A DNA stretch of 19,648 nt from JAJPHF01 sp035293805 (GTDB lineage Bacteria; Chloroflexota; UBA6077; JAJPHF01): positions 1 through 19,648 of the forward strand of contig DATGMD010000083.1 in the NCBI GenBank assembly GCA_035293805.1, in the 5' to 3' direction. The notes under the pieces were generated by a model. It made no database searches and was not told the origin of the DNA. It worked only from the letters and a program-made list of their open reading frames with translations. Both the position numbers and the translations under genes were made by a program. Below, piece by piece: positions 6,314 to 14,666 of the stretch (its first letter is position 1; each line of letters opens with the position of its first letter).

Positions 6314-9300
6314 ATGCAGCCGCATCGTTCTGTCGTGCTCGTCATCGAGGACGATCCGTCGATTGCCGAAATCCTTCAGCAGATCCTGGAGCGGGAAGGC
6401 TACGGCGTCGAAGTCGTACACGACGGTGCGACGGCCCTGGACTGCGTCGAGATCGTCCGCCCCGACCTGGTGCTGCTCGACCTGCTGCTCCCTGACGTGA
6501 ACGGCATCGAGGTCTGCCAGCGCATCCGGGCGCGCGAGCGCGACGACTACGTGCCGATCATCATGCTCACCGCAGTGTCCCACCCGGACCAGCGGCGCGC
6601 GGGCTTCGCGGCCGGCGCCGACGATTACGTCGTGAAGCCCTTCGACACGGCGGAGCTGCTGGCCCGCGTGCAGGTCTGGGTGCAGACCCGCCGCCGCCTA
6701 ACCGCGGCCTACGAGGACATCCGGCGCGAGCAAGCGCGTCTCGCCGAGGAGGCCGCGAACGCGCGGGTGGCCGCCGAGCGCATGCGGTCGGAGATCACCA
6801 CGCAGCAGCTCAGCGCCGAGGTGGTGCGGGCCTACGCCGCCAAGGAGAAGCTGGCCGCGGAGGCCGAGGCCCAGGCGCGCATCTTCCGCGCGCTGTACGA
6901 GTTCGGCGTGGCGGTGGGCGGGGTGTTGGACCCCGGCGCGCTCGCCCGGCTGGCGGTGGACCAGGCCCGTGACCTGCTGGGCGCCGACGCGGCCGCGCTG
7001 TTCTGGTGGGAGCCCGAGGGGGAGTCCCTGCGGCGGCTCGCGTACAACGGGCCGCTGCCGGTGGACGCGGACGCGCTGCCGGCGAGCGAGGGACTGGCCG
7101 CCGCGGCCCTGCGGGAGCGGGCGCCGGTGGTCGTCGCGGACTACGCGGCTTGGGAGCAGGCCGCTCCCTGGGCGCTGGCCGCCGGCGTGGGAGCGGTCGC
7201 GGCGGTGGCGCTGCGGGTGGGCGATCGCGCGGTCGGCGTGCTGGAAGCGCTCGCGCACCGGCCGCGCGAGTTTACCGCGGAGCAGAAGCAGCTCCTCTCC
7301 CTGCTGGCCGCCCAGGTGGCGCCTGCCCTGCAAGCGGCGCGGCTGCACGACGACGCGCAGCGGCGGCGGGTGGAGGCGGAGGCGCTGGCGGAGCTTGCGC
7401 GCCAGGGCGCGGCCACCACCGATACCGAGCGCGCGATCAAGCTCATCACCGATCAGGCTTGCCGGCTCCTGGGCGCCGACTACGCCGGCGTCTCGCTGCT
7501 GGAGGCCGACGACACGCTGTCCTTCCACGGCATGAGCGGCCACCGGTCGACGGGATGGCAGAACGTGCGGGTGCCCCGCGACCAGGGCGCCGCCGGACGC
7601 GCGCTGGCGGCCGGGCGCACGGTGCTGTTCGAGCGCCTGGGCGAGGTCACGGCGCAGCGGGAGCACGACTTCCCCGTGCACCAGGCCGAAGGCGGACAGA
7701 GCGCCCTCAGCACGCCGCTGCACGGCCATGGGGGCGCGCTGGGCGCGCTGATCGTCGGGTGGCGCACGGAGACCCAGATTACGACCGCCCAGGTGCGCCT
7801 GGCCGAGGCGGTGGCCAGCTACGCGGCGACCATCCTGGACAGCGCCAGCGCCCACGCGGCCTTGGCCGCGCAGGCGGAGGACCTGCGGCGCGCCGCGGCC
7901 GAGCGCGCGGCCGTCATCGAGCACATCCCGAGCGGGGTCGTGGTGGTCGACGCGGCCGGCCGGACCGTGCTGATGAACGAGGCCGGGCGGGCGATCAGCG
8001 GCGCCCTCCCCAACCCGCGCCAGCCGCTCGCCGACCAGGCCGACGTCTTCCGCCTCCGGTACCCGGCGACCGGCCTGCCCATCCCGCCCCACGCCACCCC
8101 CGTGGGGCGCGCGCTGGCGGGCGAGACGGTCCACGACTTCGAGTACGCGTTTACGCGCCCGGGCGAGACCGAGGAGCGACTGGTCCAGGCCTCGGCGGTG
8201 CCGCTGCACGACGCGGGCGGCCAGATCACCGCGGCGCTCGCCGTCTTCTCGGACGTGACCCGCGAGCGGCGGCTGGTCCGCGACCTGGCGGCCTCCGAGG
8301 AGCGGTACCGCCGCATCGTGGAGACCTCGCGCGAGGGCATCTGGATCATCGACGCGGCGGGCAACACTACCTTCGTCAACCACCGCATGGCCGAGATGCT
8401 CGGCTACGGCGTCGACGAGATGCTGGGCGCCTCCTTCCTGAGCTTCATGGATGCCACCGAGCGGACGATTGCCCTCCGCAACGTGGCGCGGCGCCGCGAG
8501 GGGATCGCCGAGGGGCACGACTTCAAGTTCCAGCGCCGAGACGGGACGCCGCTCTGGGCCATCGTCGTCACGAACCCGCTGTTCGACGACGGCGGCGAGT
8601 ATCTGGGCGCCCTGGCGATGGTCACCGACATCACCGAGCGGAAGCAGGCCGAGGAGCAGCTCGCGCGCTGGGCGGCGATCGTGGAAGCCTCGGAAGACGC
8701 CATCATCGGCCAGGCGATCGACGGCACCATCGTGGACTGGAACCGTGGCGCCGAGCGCATGTTCGGCTACACGGCGGCCGAAGCGGTCGGGCAGTCCGGC
8801 ATCCTGATCGTGCCGCCCGACCGCGTGGACGAGCTGGCGGACATTCTGGCGCGCGTGCAGCGGGGCGAGAGCATCGAGCACCTGGAGAGCGAGCGCGTCT
8901 GCCGCGACGGGCGCCGGCTCAACGTCTCGATCAGCATCTCGCCGCTGCGTGACGCGGAGGGCCGGGTGACCGGCGCCGCGACGATCACCCGCGACGTAAC
9001 GGCTTACAAGGAGGCGGAGCGCCAGCTGAAATCGCTGGCCCAGAGCGAGAAGCTGCGCGCGCTCGGCCAGATGGCGAGCGGTGTGGCCCACGACCTGAAC
9101 CAGTACCTCGGGCTGGTGGCGGCCCACGGCAGCCTGGCGCGCGCCGCGCTGCACCAGCCGACGCCGGCGCTCGACGACCTCGAGGACTCGCTGAACATCA
9201 TCGTGCAGGCGGCGATGGACGGCGGGCAGACGGTGAAGCGGCTGCTCACGTTCGCGCGGCCGCGCCAGCAGGGGCCGACCGAGCGCATCGACGTCGGCGC

Positions 9301-10162
9301 CCTGCTGCGCGAGGTGGCCAAGCTGACGGCGCCCAGCTGGCGCGACGGCGCGCAGGAGCAGGGGCGCCCGATCAGCCTGCACGTCGAGGCCGAGCGCGAC
9401 CTGCTCGTCGACGGCTCGCCAGAGGGCCTGCGCGAGGTCTTCACCAACCTGATCTTCAACGCCGTGGACGCGCTGCCGGCGGGCGGCACGATCCGGCTGG
9501 CCGCCCGGCGCGAGGGCGGCCGCATCGCCGTGGACGTCGCGGACTCGGGGGTCGGCATGAGCCCCGAGGTCCAGGCCCAGGTCTTCGACCCGTTCTTCAC
9601 GACGAAGGGTGAGCGGGGCACCGGGCTCGGCCTGGCGATGGTCTTCGGCCTCGTGCAGCAGCACGGGGGGCAGATCGCTGTCCGCTCGGCCGTCGGCAAG
9701 GGCACCTGTTTTCAGCTCTCGTTCCCGGCCGTCGACGCGGGCGGCGGCGCCGAGGCGGCGGCGCCCAAGCCCGCGAGCGCGCCCGCGGGGCTCCGCATCC
9801 TGGTGGTCGACGACCTGCCGGACCTAGCGCGCGCGATGGCCCGCGTGCTCCGGATCGAGGGGCACACGGTGGAGACGAAGGCCTCGGCCGAGGAGGCGCT
9901 TGAGTACCTGGCCACCACCCCCGTAGACCTGGTCATCTCCGACCTGGGCCTCGGCGAGGGCATGAACGGCTGGCAGCTCGCCGAGCAAGTGCGGAGCCAC
10001 TTCCCGCGCGCGCGGTTCGCCCTGGCCACCGGCTGGGGCGACCGCATCTCTCCCGAGGAGGCCGCGGCCCGCGGCGTCGAGGCCGTCATCGCCAAGCCCT
10101 ACCGCGTCGACGACCTCCACCGCCTCGTCGCCCAGCTCGCCGGCCCCCGCCCCGCCGCCTAG
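6314..10162 (+). CDS. Hybrid sensor histidine kinase, REC-GAF-GAF-PAS-PAS-PAS-HisKA-HATPase-REC
   Basis: A 1282-aa soluble multi-sensor kinase with no membrane segment. Domains: N-terminal receiver (about 8-125; phospho-Asp56 in LLDLLLPD, Lys108 in VVKPF); Ala/Glu-rich coiled coil (about 130-190); GAF1 (about 190-350); GAF2 (about 369-516); three PAS domains (about 530-655, 663-776, 783-896); HisKA with His926 in SGVAHDLNQYLG; HATPase with N-box TNLIFNAVDALP, ADSGVGM, FFTTK and GTGLGLAM; C-terminal receiver (about 1160-1280) with Asp1210 (VISDLGL) and Lys1261 (IAKPY). The H-box reads HDLNQ, unlike the more common HDFNN. I chose ATG 6314 because the receiver starts at once after it and GGGGGCCGAGG precedes it; the extension to 6242 would overlap the predicted -10. 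The signal sensed is unknown. The position just after the chemotaxis operon suggests, but does not show, a link with it. Confidence 0.93.
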   Translation: MQPHRSVVLVIEDDPSIAEILQQILEREGYGVEVVHDGATALDCVEIVRPDLVLLDLLLPDVNGIEVCQRIRARERDDYVPIIMLTAVSHPDQRRAGFAAGADDYVVKPFDTAELLARVQVWVQTRRRLTAAYEDIRREQARLAEEAANARVAAERMRSEITTQQLSAEVVRAYAAKEKLAAEAEAQARIFRALYEFGVAVGGVLDPGALARLAVDQARDLLGADAAALFWWEPEGESLRRLAYNGPLPVDADALPASEGLAAAALRERAPVVVADYAAWEQAAPWALAAGVGAVAAVALRVGDRAVGVLEALAHRPREFTAEQKQLLSLLAAQVAPALQAARLHDDAQRRRVEAEALAELARQGAATTDTERAIKLITDQACRLLGADYAGVSLLEADDTLSFHGMSGHRSTGWQNVRVPRDQGAAGRALAAGRTVLFERLGEVTAQREHDFPVHQAEGGQSALSTPLHGHGGALGALIVGWRTETQITTAQVRLAEAVASYAATILDSASAHAALAAQAEDLRRAAAERAAVIEHIPSGVVVVDAAGRTVLMNEAGRAISGALPNPRQPLADQADVFRLRYPATGLPIPPHATPVGRALAGETVHDFEYAFTRPGETEERLVQASAVPLHDAGGQITAALAVFSDVTRERRLVRDLAASEERYRRIVETSREGIWIIDAAGNTTFVNHRMAEMLGYGVDEMLGASFLSFMDATERTIALRNVARRREGIAEGHDFKFQRRDGTPLWAIVVTNPLFDDGGEYLGALAMVTDITERKQAEEQLARWAAIVEASEDAIIGQAIDGTIVDWNRGAERMFGYTAAEAVGQSGILIVPPDRVDELADILARVQRGESIEHLESERVCRDGRRLNVSISISPLRDAEGRVTGAATITRDVTAYKEAERQLKSLAQSEKLRALGQMASGVAHDLNQYLGLVAAHGSLARAALHQPTPALDDLEDSLNIIVQAAMDGGQTVKRLLTFARPRQQGPTERIDVGALLREVAKLTAPSWRDGAQEQGRPISLHVEAERDLLVDGSPEGLREVFTNLIFNAVDALPAGGTIRLAARREGGRIAVDVADSGVGMSPEVQAQVFDPFFTTKGERGTGLGLAMVFGLVQQHGGQIAVRSAVGKGTCFQLSFPAVDAGGGAEAAAPKPASAPAGLRILVVDDLPDLARAMARVLRIEGHTVETKASAEEALEYLATTPVDLVISDLGLGEGMNGWQLAEQVRSHFPRARFALATGWGDRISPEEAAARGVEAVIAKPYRVDDLHRLVAQLAGPRPAA

Positions 10163-10202
10163 CGCCGCCCACCATCCGCCGCCGCCCGGGGGGGCCGGGG
10201 CA

Positions 10203-10228
10203 GTGGCGCTCGCAGTATGCCGCGCCAC
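10203..10228. repeat. 26-nt hairpin, copy 1 of a pair with identical loop
   Basis: The stem GTGGCGC (10203-10209) pairs perfectly with GCGCCAC (10222-10228) around the loop TCGCAGTATGCC (10210-10221). A second copy at 19304-19329 has exactly the same loop but a different, still perfect stem. This copy lies between the convergent kinase and NlpC/P60 genes. A C/T-rich motif (TCCCCTCGTCCC) follows 22 nt later, as it also does, at 13 nt, in copy 2. Confidence 0.6.
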
Positions 10229-10275
10229 ACCCGGCCGGGGGCTGCTCCTTCCCCTCGTCCCCCGGGGGTGCAGGG

Positions 10276-10297
10276 AGGCTCCCCGGCCGGGGGGCCT
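10276..10297. terminator. Bidirectional terminator candidate between convergent genes
   Basis: AGGCTCCCCGG (10276-10286) and CCGGGGGGCCT (10287-10297) form a 22-nt near-perfect palindrome with one T-G wobble, so it would fold on either strand. It lies between the ends of the kinase gene (plus) and the NlpC/P60 gene (minus). No T-tract is present on either side, as is often so in very GC-rich genomes. Function is inferred from location. Confidence 0.35.
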
Positions 10298-10354
10298 GAG
10301 GGGTGTCCCCCCAACCGGCCCCTCCTCTCCCTCTCCCGGCCACCGGCAGCGAGC

Positions 10355-11272
10355 CTACTCCAGGATGCGGATGGCGCCCGCGAAGTGCTGCTCCCAGTAG
10401 GCGGTGTGGACGGGGGTGAGCACCACGCCGGTGCTCTCGTCGGCCGCGTGGATGAACCTGCCGTCGCCCACGTAGATGCCGTTGTGCGACAGCCCGGCGG
10501 TGTAGGTGTTCTGGTAGAAGAGCACGTCGCCCGGCTGAAGCTCGTCCACGCGCACCGGGCGGCCGCCGGCGAACTGCTCGGTCATCACCCGCGAGATGGG
10601 ATGGCCGATCTGATTGTAGGCCCAGTAGACGAAGCCGCTGCAGTCGAAGCCGGTCGCGGGCGACGTGCCGCCCCAGGTGTAGCGCGCACCAAGCTGGCTC
10701 TGCGCGACGCTGGTGAGGCGCAAGGCGGCGCTCGGCCCGGCCTCCACGCGCGCCGCGCCGCCGGCCTCGCCGGGCGCCGTCATGCTCGCCAGGCTGAAGC
10801 TGCCGGCGGAGCCGGCGACCGGCGCACTGGCCGGCGTCGTCGCCGGCCCGCGCGCGGTTGCGGGCGCCACCGCGCTCGGCGGCACCTGGCTGGCCGGCAC
10901 GGTGACGGCGGGCGGCAGCGGGCCGCGCGCATCCGGCGCGAGCACCACGCGGACGGCCGGCTCGGGGCTGGCAGCCGGAGTCGGCGGGGCGGGCGGCGCC
11001 GCGGGGGGGCGGGCGCCAAACACGGGTGCCGGTGGGGCGGCGGCGGGCGCGGCCGGCGCGGCCGGCGCCGCGCCGCCCGTCTGGGTGAGCGGGGGTGCCG
11101 CGCCGGCGGCCACCTGGGCGGGGCGCGGCGCGCCGCCCGCGCTACCCGCCTGCGCGGCCGGCGCCGCGACGGTCGCGGCAATGCCGAGCAGCCCCAGCGC
11201 CGCGACCGCGACGGCGATCCGCGCGACGCGCGGTTGGCCGAGCACGTTCTGGATAGGACCGGGCACCCCCAT
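10355..11272 (-). CDS. Exported NlpC/P60 family peptidoglycan peptidase
   Basis: A 305-aa secreted or anchored wall hydrolase. An N-terminal hydrophobic segment (about 19-37) after Arg residues and a small-residue AQA (40-42) look like a Sec signal peptide. A long Ala/Pro-rich, low-complexity linker (about 43-180) follows, then the C-terminal NlpC/P60 domain (about 185-305) with Cys211 in FDCSGFVYWAY, His263 in LSHNGIYVGDG and His275 in RFIHAAD. These make the Cys-His-His arrangement of the family, which cleaves peptide links in peptidoglycan, often D-Glu to diamino-acid bonds. The exact substrate cannot be told. ATG 11272 is supported by AGGAG 6 nt upstream (11279-11283 on the opposite strand). 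It is divergent from the LCP wall gene. The linker may span the wall or be disordered. Confidence 0.9.
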   Translation of the reverse strand: MGVPGPIQNVLGQPRVARIAVAVAALGLLGIAATVAAPAAQAGSAGGAPRPAQVAAGAAPPLTQTGGAAPAAPAAPAAAPPAPVFGARPPAAPPAPPTPAASPEPAVRVVLAPDARGPLPPAVTVPASQVPPSAVAPATARGPATTPASAPVAGSAGSFSLASMTAPGEAGGAARVEAGPSAALRLTSVAQSQLGARYTWGGTSPATGFDCSGFVYWAYNQIGHPISRVMTEQFAGGRPVRVDELQPGDVLFYQNTYTAGLSHNGIYVGDGRFIHAADESTGVVLTPVHTAYWEQHFAGAIRILE

Positions 11273-11305
11273 CGGCAGCTCCTGTCATGGTCCGTCGTCC
11301 CCGTC

Positions 11306-11332
11306 AGCATACGGACGCCCGCGCGCAGCCAA
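11306..11332 (-). promoter_or_regulatory. Putative promoter of the NlpC/P60 gene
   Basis: On the minus strand, TTGGCT (11332-11327) and TATGCT (11311-11306) are separated by 15 nt, each matching 4 of 6 consensus bases. The predicted start would leave a leader of roughly 25-30 nt containing the AGGAG ribosome site. The spacing is short, so this is tentative. Confidence 0.3.
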
Positions 11333-11426
11333 CAGGGCTGGCCGGCCCGCGCGGGGCAGCCAGAGGTCGCGGGCGCGGGCAGACGCAGGTACCGACTTCG
11401 TCGCGGGCCGTGGCGCCCGCCATCCG

Positions 11427-11444
11427 CCGGTACGCGCGTACTGG
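11427..11444. promoter_or_regulatory. 18-bp near-perfect palindrome in the divergent NlpC/P60-LCP region
   Basis: CCGGTACGCGCGTACTGG has a perfect 12-bp core (GTACGCGCGTAC) and two further matching pairs on each side. It sits 78 nt before the LCP start and 155 nt before the NlpC/P60 start. It could be an operator shared by both wall genes; no regulator is identified. Confidence 0.3.
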
Positions 11445-11521
11445 TGGGAGCCCCCGGGACAGCCGATCATCCCGGAGGAGAGCGCTGAGGGGAGCGGCGC
11501 CGAGGGAGGCGAGAGGGCAGG

Positions 11522-12880
11522 ATGGCGGCCGGGATCCCCACGCCCGCTCCGCCGCGCCGGCCGCGCTGGCTGGCGCGCGGCCTGTTGGCGGCGCTGTTCG
11601 CGCTGTCCGCCGCCGCGGGCAGCGGACTGGGCGCCATCGCCCAGGGCCGGACCGCGCCGCCCATCCCGCCCAGCGCGCGCGGGACGGCGGAAGCGCGCGC
11701 GCCGGCCGCGCAGCCACCACCGCCCGCCGTCCGGGCGGCCGACCCGCGCGCCAGCCTGCCGGCGCCGCTGCCCGACTGGCAGGGGCCGGCGCGCACGAAC
11801 ATCCTCCTCATGGGCGTCGACTTGCGGCCCGACGAGCGCCGCGCCGGGCTGCCGGGCCGCACGGACGTGATGATGGTGCTCAGCGTCGTGCCGGCCGAGC
11901 GCCGGGTGGCGCTGCTGTCGGTGCCGCGCGACCTGGCCGTCACGGTGCCGGGCGTGGGCGAGACGAAGATCAACACGGCGTTCACCTACGGCGAGGTGCG
12001 TCAGACCGGCGGCGGGCCGGCGCTCGCCAAGCAAATCGTCGGCGACATGCTCGGCCAGCCAATCGACCACTACGCCGTGGTGGACTTCGGCGGCTTCGAG
12101 CGGCTGGTCGACCTGCTGGACGGCGTGGACGTCGACGTGCCGCGCGCGCTCGTGGACGACGCTTACCCGACGGACGACTACGGCACGCGGCGCCTGGTCA
12201 TTCCCCAGGGCGTCCAGCACATGGACGGCGCCACCGCCCTCAGCTACGTGCGCTCGCGCCACATGGACAGCGACTTCGGGCGCATGGAGCGCCAGCAGCA
12301 GCTCCTCTTGGCTCTGCGCAAGCGCGCGCTCCGCTGGCCGGTCCTGCTCCGCGCGCCCCAGCTCGTCCCGGAGGCGCTGGGCGCGGTACGCACCGACCTC
12401 GGGCCGGCCGACCTCCTCGCGTTTGCGAAGGTCGCCCAGCAGCTACCGGCCGGCGGGCTGAAGTCGCTGGTGCTCGCCCCGCCGTTCGTCCAGCCGTACA
12501 CCGGGTCGGACGGCGCGTACCTCCTGCGCCTGGATCGGGCGCGCGTCGAGCCCGCACTGGCGGCGCTGTGGGCCGGCGGGCCGGCCGCGCCGCGCCCCAC
12601 CGTGACCGTGGCCACCGCCGGCACGCCAGACCTGGGGCCGACGGTTGTGGCGTACCTGCGCGGCCTCGGCTACGAGGTGGCGGCGCCCCGATGGGCGGCG
12701 GGCGCCGCCAGCGCGACGGCGATCCGGGCGCCCGCCGGGGGACAGGCCGAGGCGGAGGCGCTGGCGCGAGCCCTCGCGCTGCCCGCCGCCGTCGTCCAAG
12801 TGGACGCCGAGCGCGCGCCGGCCGCGGCGCTCGAGGTGACGCTGGGCGCGGACTTCCGCCTCGCCCCGGCCCCGCCGTAG
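11522..12880 (+). CDS. LytR-CpsA-Psr (LCP) family cell-wall glycopolymer transferase
   Basis: A 452-aa membrane-anchored protein of the LCP family, which transfers lipid-linked glycopolymers (teichoic-acid-like or polysaccharide) onto peptidoglycan outside the membrane. A short basic N-terminus and one hydrophobic helix (about 17-38) give an N-in, C-out anchor. A Pro/Ala linker follows, then the LCP domain (about 92-265) with ILLMGVDLRPDE (Asp100), LLSVPRDLAV (Arg136, Asp137), KINTAFTYG, and the YVRSRHMDSDFGRMERQQQ block with the phosphate-binding arginines. The C-terminus (about 358-445) matches the LytR C-terminal domain pattern (VTVATAGTPDLGPTVVAYLRGLGYEV). ATG 11522 has GGAGGCGAGAGG upstream. 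It faces a wall hydrolase, supporting an envelope role. The exact polymer is not predictable; a UDP-glucose dehydrogenase-type gene lies about 7 kb away. Confidence 0.92.
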   Translation: MAAGIPTPAPPRRPRWLARGLLAALFALSAAAGSGLGAIAQGRTAPPIPPSARGTAEARAPAAQPPPPAVRAADPRASLPAPLPDWQGPARTNILLMGVDLRPDERRAGLPGRTDVMMVLSVVPAERRVALLSVPRDLAVTVPGVGETKINTAFTYGEVRQTGGGPALAKQIVGDMLGQPIDHYAVVDFGGFERLVDLLDGVDVDVPRALVDDAYPTDDYGTRRLVIPQGVQHMDGATALSYVRSRHMDSDFGRMERQQQLLLALRKRALRWPVLLRAPQLVPEALGAVRTDLGPADLLAFAKVAQQLPAGGLKSLVLAPPFVQPYTGSDGAYLLRLDRARVEPALAALWAGGPAAPRPTVTVATAGTPDLGPTVVAYLRGLGYEVAAPRWAAGAASATAIRAPAGGQAEAEALARALALPAAVVQVDAERAPAAALEVTLGADFRLAPAPP

Positions 12881-13014
12881 GCGTCCCGCGGTGTTCCTCC
12901 CTTTACTCCCGTCCGCGACCCGCCGATGATTCCCATAGGAAGCCGGAGCGGTCGCAGCCGCCCGGCGTCTCCCGCGTCAGACAGGGAAGTGTGGCCCCAG
13001 CGTGTCATGAGGCG

Positions 13015-13031
13015 CTTGCCCGCGCGGCAAG
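13015..13031 (+). promoter_or_regulatory. Leader hairpin upstream of the 68-aa gene
   Basis: CTTGCC (13015-13020) and GGCAAG (13026-13031) form a perfect 6-bp stem around CGCGC, extendable by a G-T and a C-G pair. It ends 34 nt before ATG 13066. It might modulate translation of the small gene, or be incidental. Confidence 0.3.
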
Positions 13032-13065
13032 TGGCGGCGACCGGGGCAACCCAGGGAGGGGCACG

Positions 13066-13272
13066 ATGGCGATCAAGGCGAACGACCTACTGTCGAAGGT
13101 AGCGCGGGCGTTGTGCGCCTTGCTGGGCGCCCCGCCGTCCATGCGCCGCGAGCCGGCGCCCGCGGTCGTCCTGCTGACGCCCCCGGGCCGCAGCGCGGCC
13201 GACCGCGTCACGGCGTACCGCCGGCGCTACTCGCGCTACCTCGCCGCCACGGGCGGTGATGAGTGCTGCTGA
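13066..13272 (+). CDS. Small protein of unknown function (68 aa), upstream partner of the HD-GYP gene
   Basis: I do not recognise this protein. ATG 13066 has a strong ribosome site, GGGAGGGG, 5 nt upstream, and the stop is 36 nt before the GTG start of the HD-GYP gene, so the two are probably cotranscribed. The N-terminal part (about 1-21, KANDLLSKVARALCALLG) can form an amphipathic helix. The middle is Pro-rich (APPSMRREPAPAVVLLTPPG). The end (ADRVTAYRRRYSRYLAATGG) is a basic, Tyr-rich helix finishing in Glu-Cys-Cys at the very C-terminus, with one more Cys at 17. No signal peptide or membrane helix is obvious. A small adaptor or regulator of the neighbouring phosphodiesterase is possible but is only an inference from gene order. 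Confidence 0.6.
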   Translation: MAIKANDLLSKVARALCALLGAPPSMRREPAPAVVLLTPPGRSAADRVTAYRRRYSRYLAATGGDECC

Positions 13273-13308
13273 CGCCGGGGCGGCCCGGCGTTCGGCGGAG
13301 GAGGGTGT

Positions 13309-14643
13309 GTGACCCCACCAGTCTTCGCACCGGCGCGCGGGCCGCGCCTGCCCCGCATCTCCTCGTGGGCCGAGGCGGCCGGCGATGGCCACGCGCCTGC
13401 GCCCGATCCCGCGTCGCTGCAGGCAGGCGGCCCGTACGAGGCCGCGGGCGCGATGGACCTGCCGTGTCCTGACCTGCTTACCGTGTGGGACTGGAGCGTG
13501 GCGATAAGCGCGAGCCGAGACCTGCCCGACCTGGTCCCGCGAGTCGGCCAGTGCGTGGAGCGTCTGGGGGCGCGCGCCGCCGTGATCTTCCCTTGGGACC
13601 CAGCCGCACGGGCTCTGCGCAGCGGCGGGTCGTCGGGGACTGAGGCGCCCGAAGGGTTGGCGTCGCTCGCCTGCGGTGCGCTGTCGGCGGCGATCGTCGC
13701 GGCGGGCCGGCCGCGGGCCGTTCCCGACGTCGAGGACCTGCCCGCCGCCGACCCGGACCGCGCGGCGGCGCGGGCGCTGGGCTGGCGGGCGCTCGCCGGC
13801 CTGCCGCTGCGCCTGGGCGACGAGCCGGTCGGGCTCCTCTACGTGGCCTGGGTGACGCCCCGCCAGATCACGGCGCGCGAGCGCACGCTGTTGACACTGC
13901 TGGCGCAGCACGTGGCCGTAAGCTTGGCGAACGCCAGCATCCTGGCGGAGAGCCGGGTGCGGGCGGAGGCGCTGGAGCGGGCCGAGCAGCAGATGGTCGC
14001 CTACGCGCGCGACCTGCGCGAGGTGTACGAGCGTGAGCGAGCGCGGCGGGCCGAGGTGCAGCAAGCCTACATCACGACGGTACGGGTGCTGGCGGCGGCC
14101 ATCGAGACGCGCGACGCCTACACCGGCGGCCACGTCGAGCGCGTCGCGGAGTACTCGGTGGCCATTGGCCGCGAGCTGGGCTGGGACGAAGACCAGCTCA
14201 TGACGCTGGAGCTGGGGGCGCTGTTGCACGACGTTGGGAAGATCGGCGTGGACGACGGCGTGCTCCGCAAGCCGGCCAAGCTCGAGCCGGACGAATGGGC
14301 GCACATGCAGCGCCATCCGGAGCTGGGCGCGCACATGCTGCGCGACGTGCCGTTCCTGCAGGCCTCGCTGAGCTGCGTGCTGTACCACCACGAGCGCTTC
14401 GACGGCGCGGGCTACCCGCACCGACTCGCCGGCACGGCCATCCCGCTGGAGGCGCGGATCGTGTCCGTGGCCGACACCTTCGACGCGATGACCAGCGACC
14501 GGCCCTACCGCAAGGGGCTGCCGGCGAGCGTCGCGTTAGAGGAGATCGCGCGCTGCGCCGGCTCGCAGTTCGACCCGCTCGTGGTGCGGGCGTTTCTGCG
14601 GGTCGTCGAGGCCCCCCCACTGGTATCGCTTCCCGGCGCCTAG
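13309..14643 (+). CDS. GAF-HD-GYP cyclic-di-GMP phosphodiesterase
   Basis: A 444-aa cytoplasmic signalling enzyme. After about 55 poorly conserved residues comes a GAF sensor domain (about 60-215), a charged coiled coil (about 215-260, ESRVRAEALERAEQQ), and an HD-GYP domain (about 262-435). The metal-binding and signature residues are present: GGHVERV, His307-Asp308 in LLHDVGKIG, the HMQRHPELG block, HHERFDG (360-366) and GYP (368-370), then VADTFDAMTSDRPYR. HD-GYP enzymes hydrolyse c-di-GMP to pGpG or GMP, so this should lower c-di-GMP in response to a GAF ligand. I chose the GTG start at 13309 because GGAGGAGGG lies about 5 nt upstream and no ATG fits as well. It follows the small gene by 36 nt and converges on mutS. 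The ligand is unknown. Confidence 0.92.
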   Translation: MTPPVFAPARGPRLPRISSWAEAAGDGHAPAPDPASLQAGGPYEAAGAMDLPCPDLLTVWDWSVAISASRDLPDLVPRVGQCVERLGARAAVIFPWDPAARALRSGGSSGTEAPEGLASLACGALSAAIVAAGRPRAVPDVEDLPAADPDRAAARALGWRALAGLPLRLGDEPVGLLYVAWVTPRQITARERTLLTLLAQHVAVSLANASILAESRVRAEALERAEQQMVAYARDLREVYERERARRAEVQQAYITTVRVLAAAIETRDAYTGGHVERVAEYSVAIGRELGWDEDQLMTLELGALLHDVGKIGVDDGVLRKPAKLEPDEWAHMQRHPELGAHMLRDVPFLQASLSCVLYHHERFDGAGYPHRLAGTAIPLEARIVSVADTFDAMTSDRPYRKGLPASVALEEIARCAGSQFDPLVVRAFLRVVEAPPLVSLPGA

Positions 14644-14666
14644 AGCCGCTTGCGCGCCAGGGGAAC

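Noticed and set aside
6698..9664. 988-aa minus-strand open frame opposite the hybrid kinase
   Set aside because: It is a GC-driven shadow: Arg/His/Gly-rich, no recognisable domain, no ribosome site, fully inside a well-supported kinase gene.
11287..13065. Upstream part of the plus-strand open frame running to 13272
   Set aside because: Up to about 12880 it is an out-of-frame shadow of the LCP gene. Only the end from ATG 13066, which has its own strong ribosome site, is kept as a gene.
12881..13065. Possible c-di-GMP (GEMM) riboswitch upstream of the HD-GYP operon
   Set aside because: There is a hairpin and a GGGGCAACCC stretch, but the conserved GEMM core around GGGACGCAAAGCC is absent.
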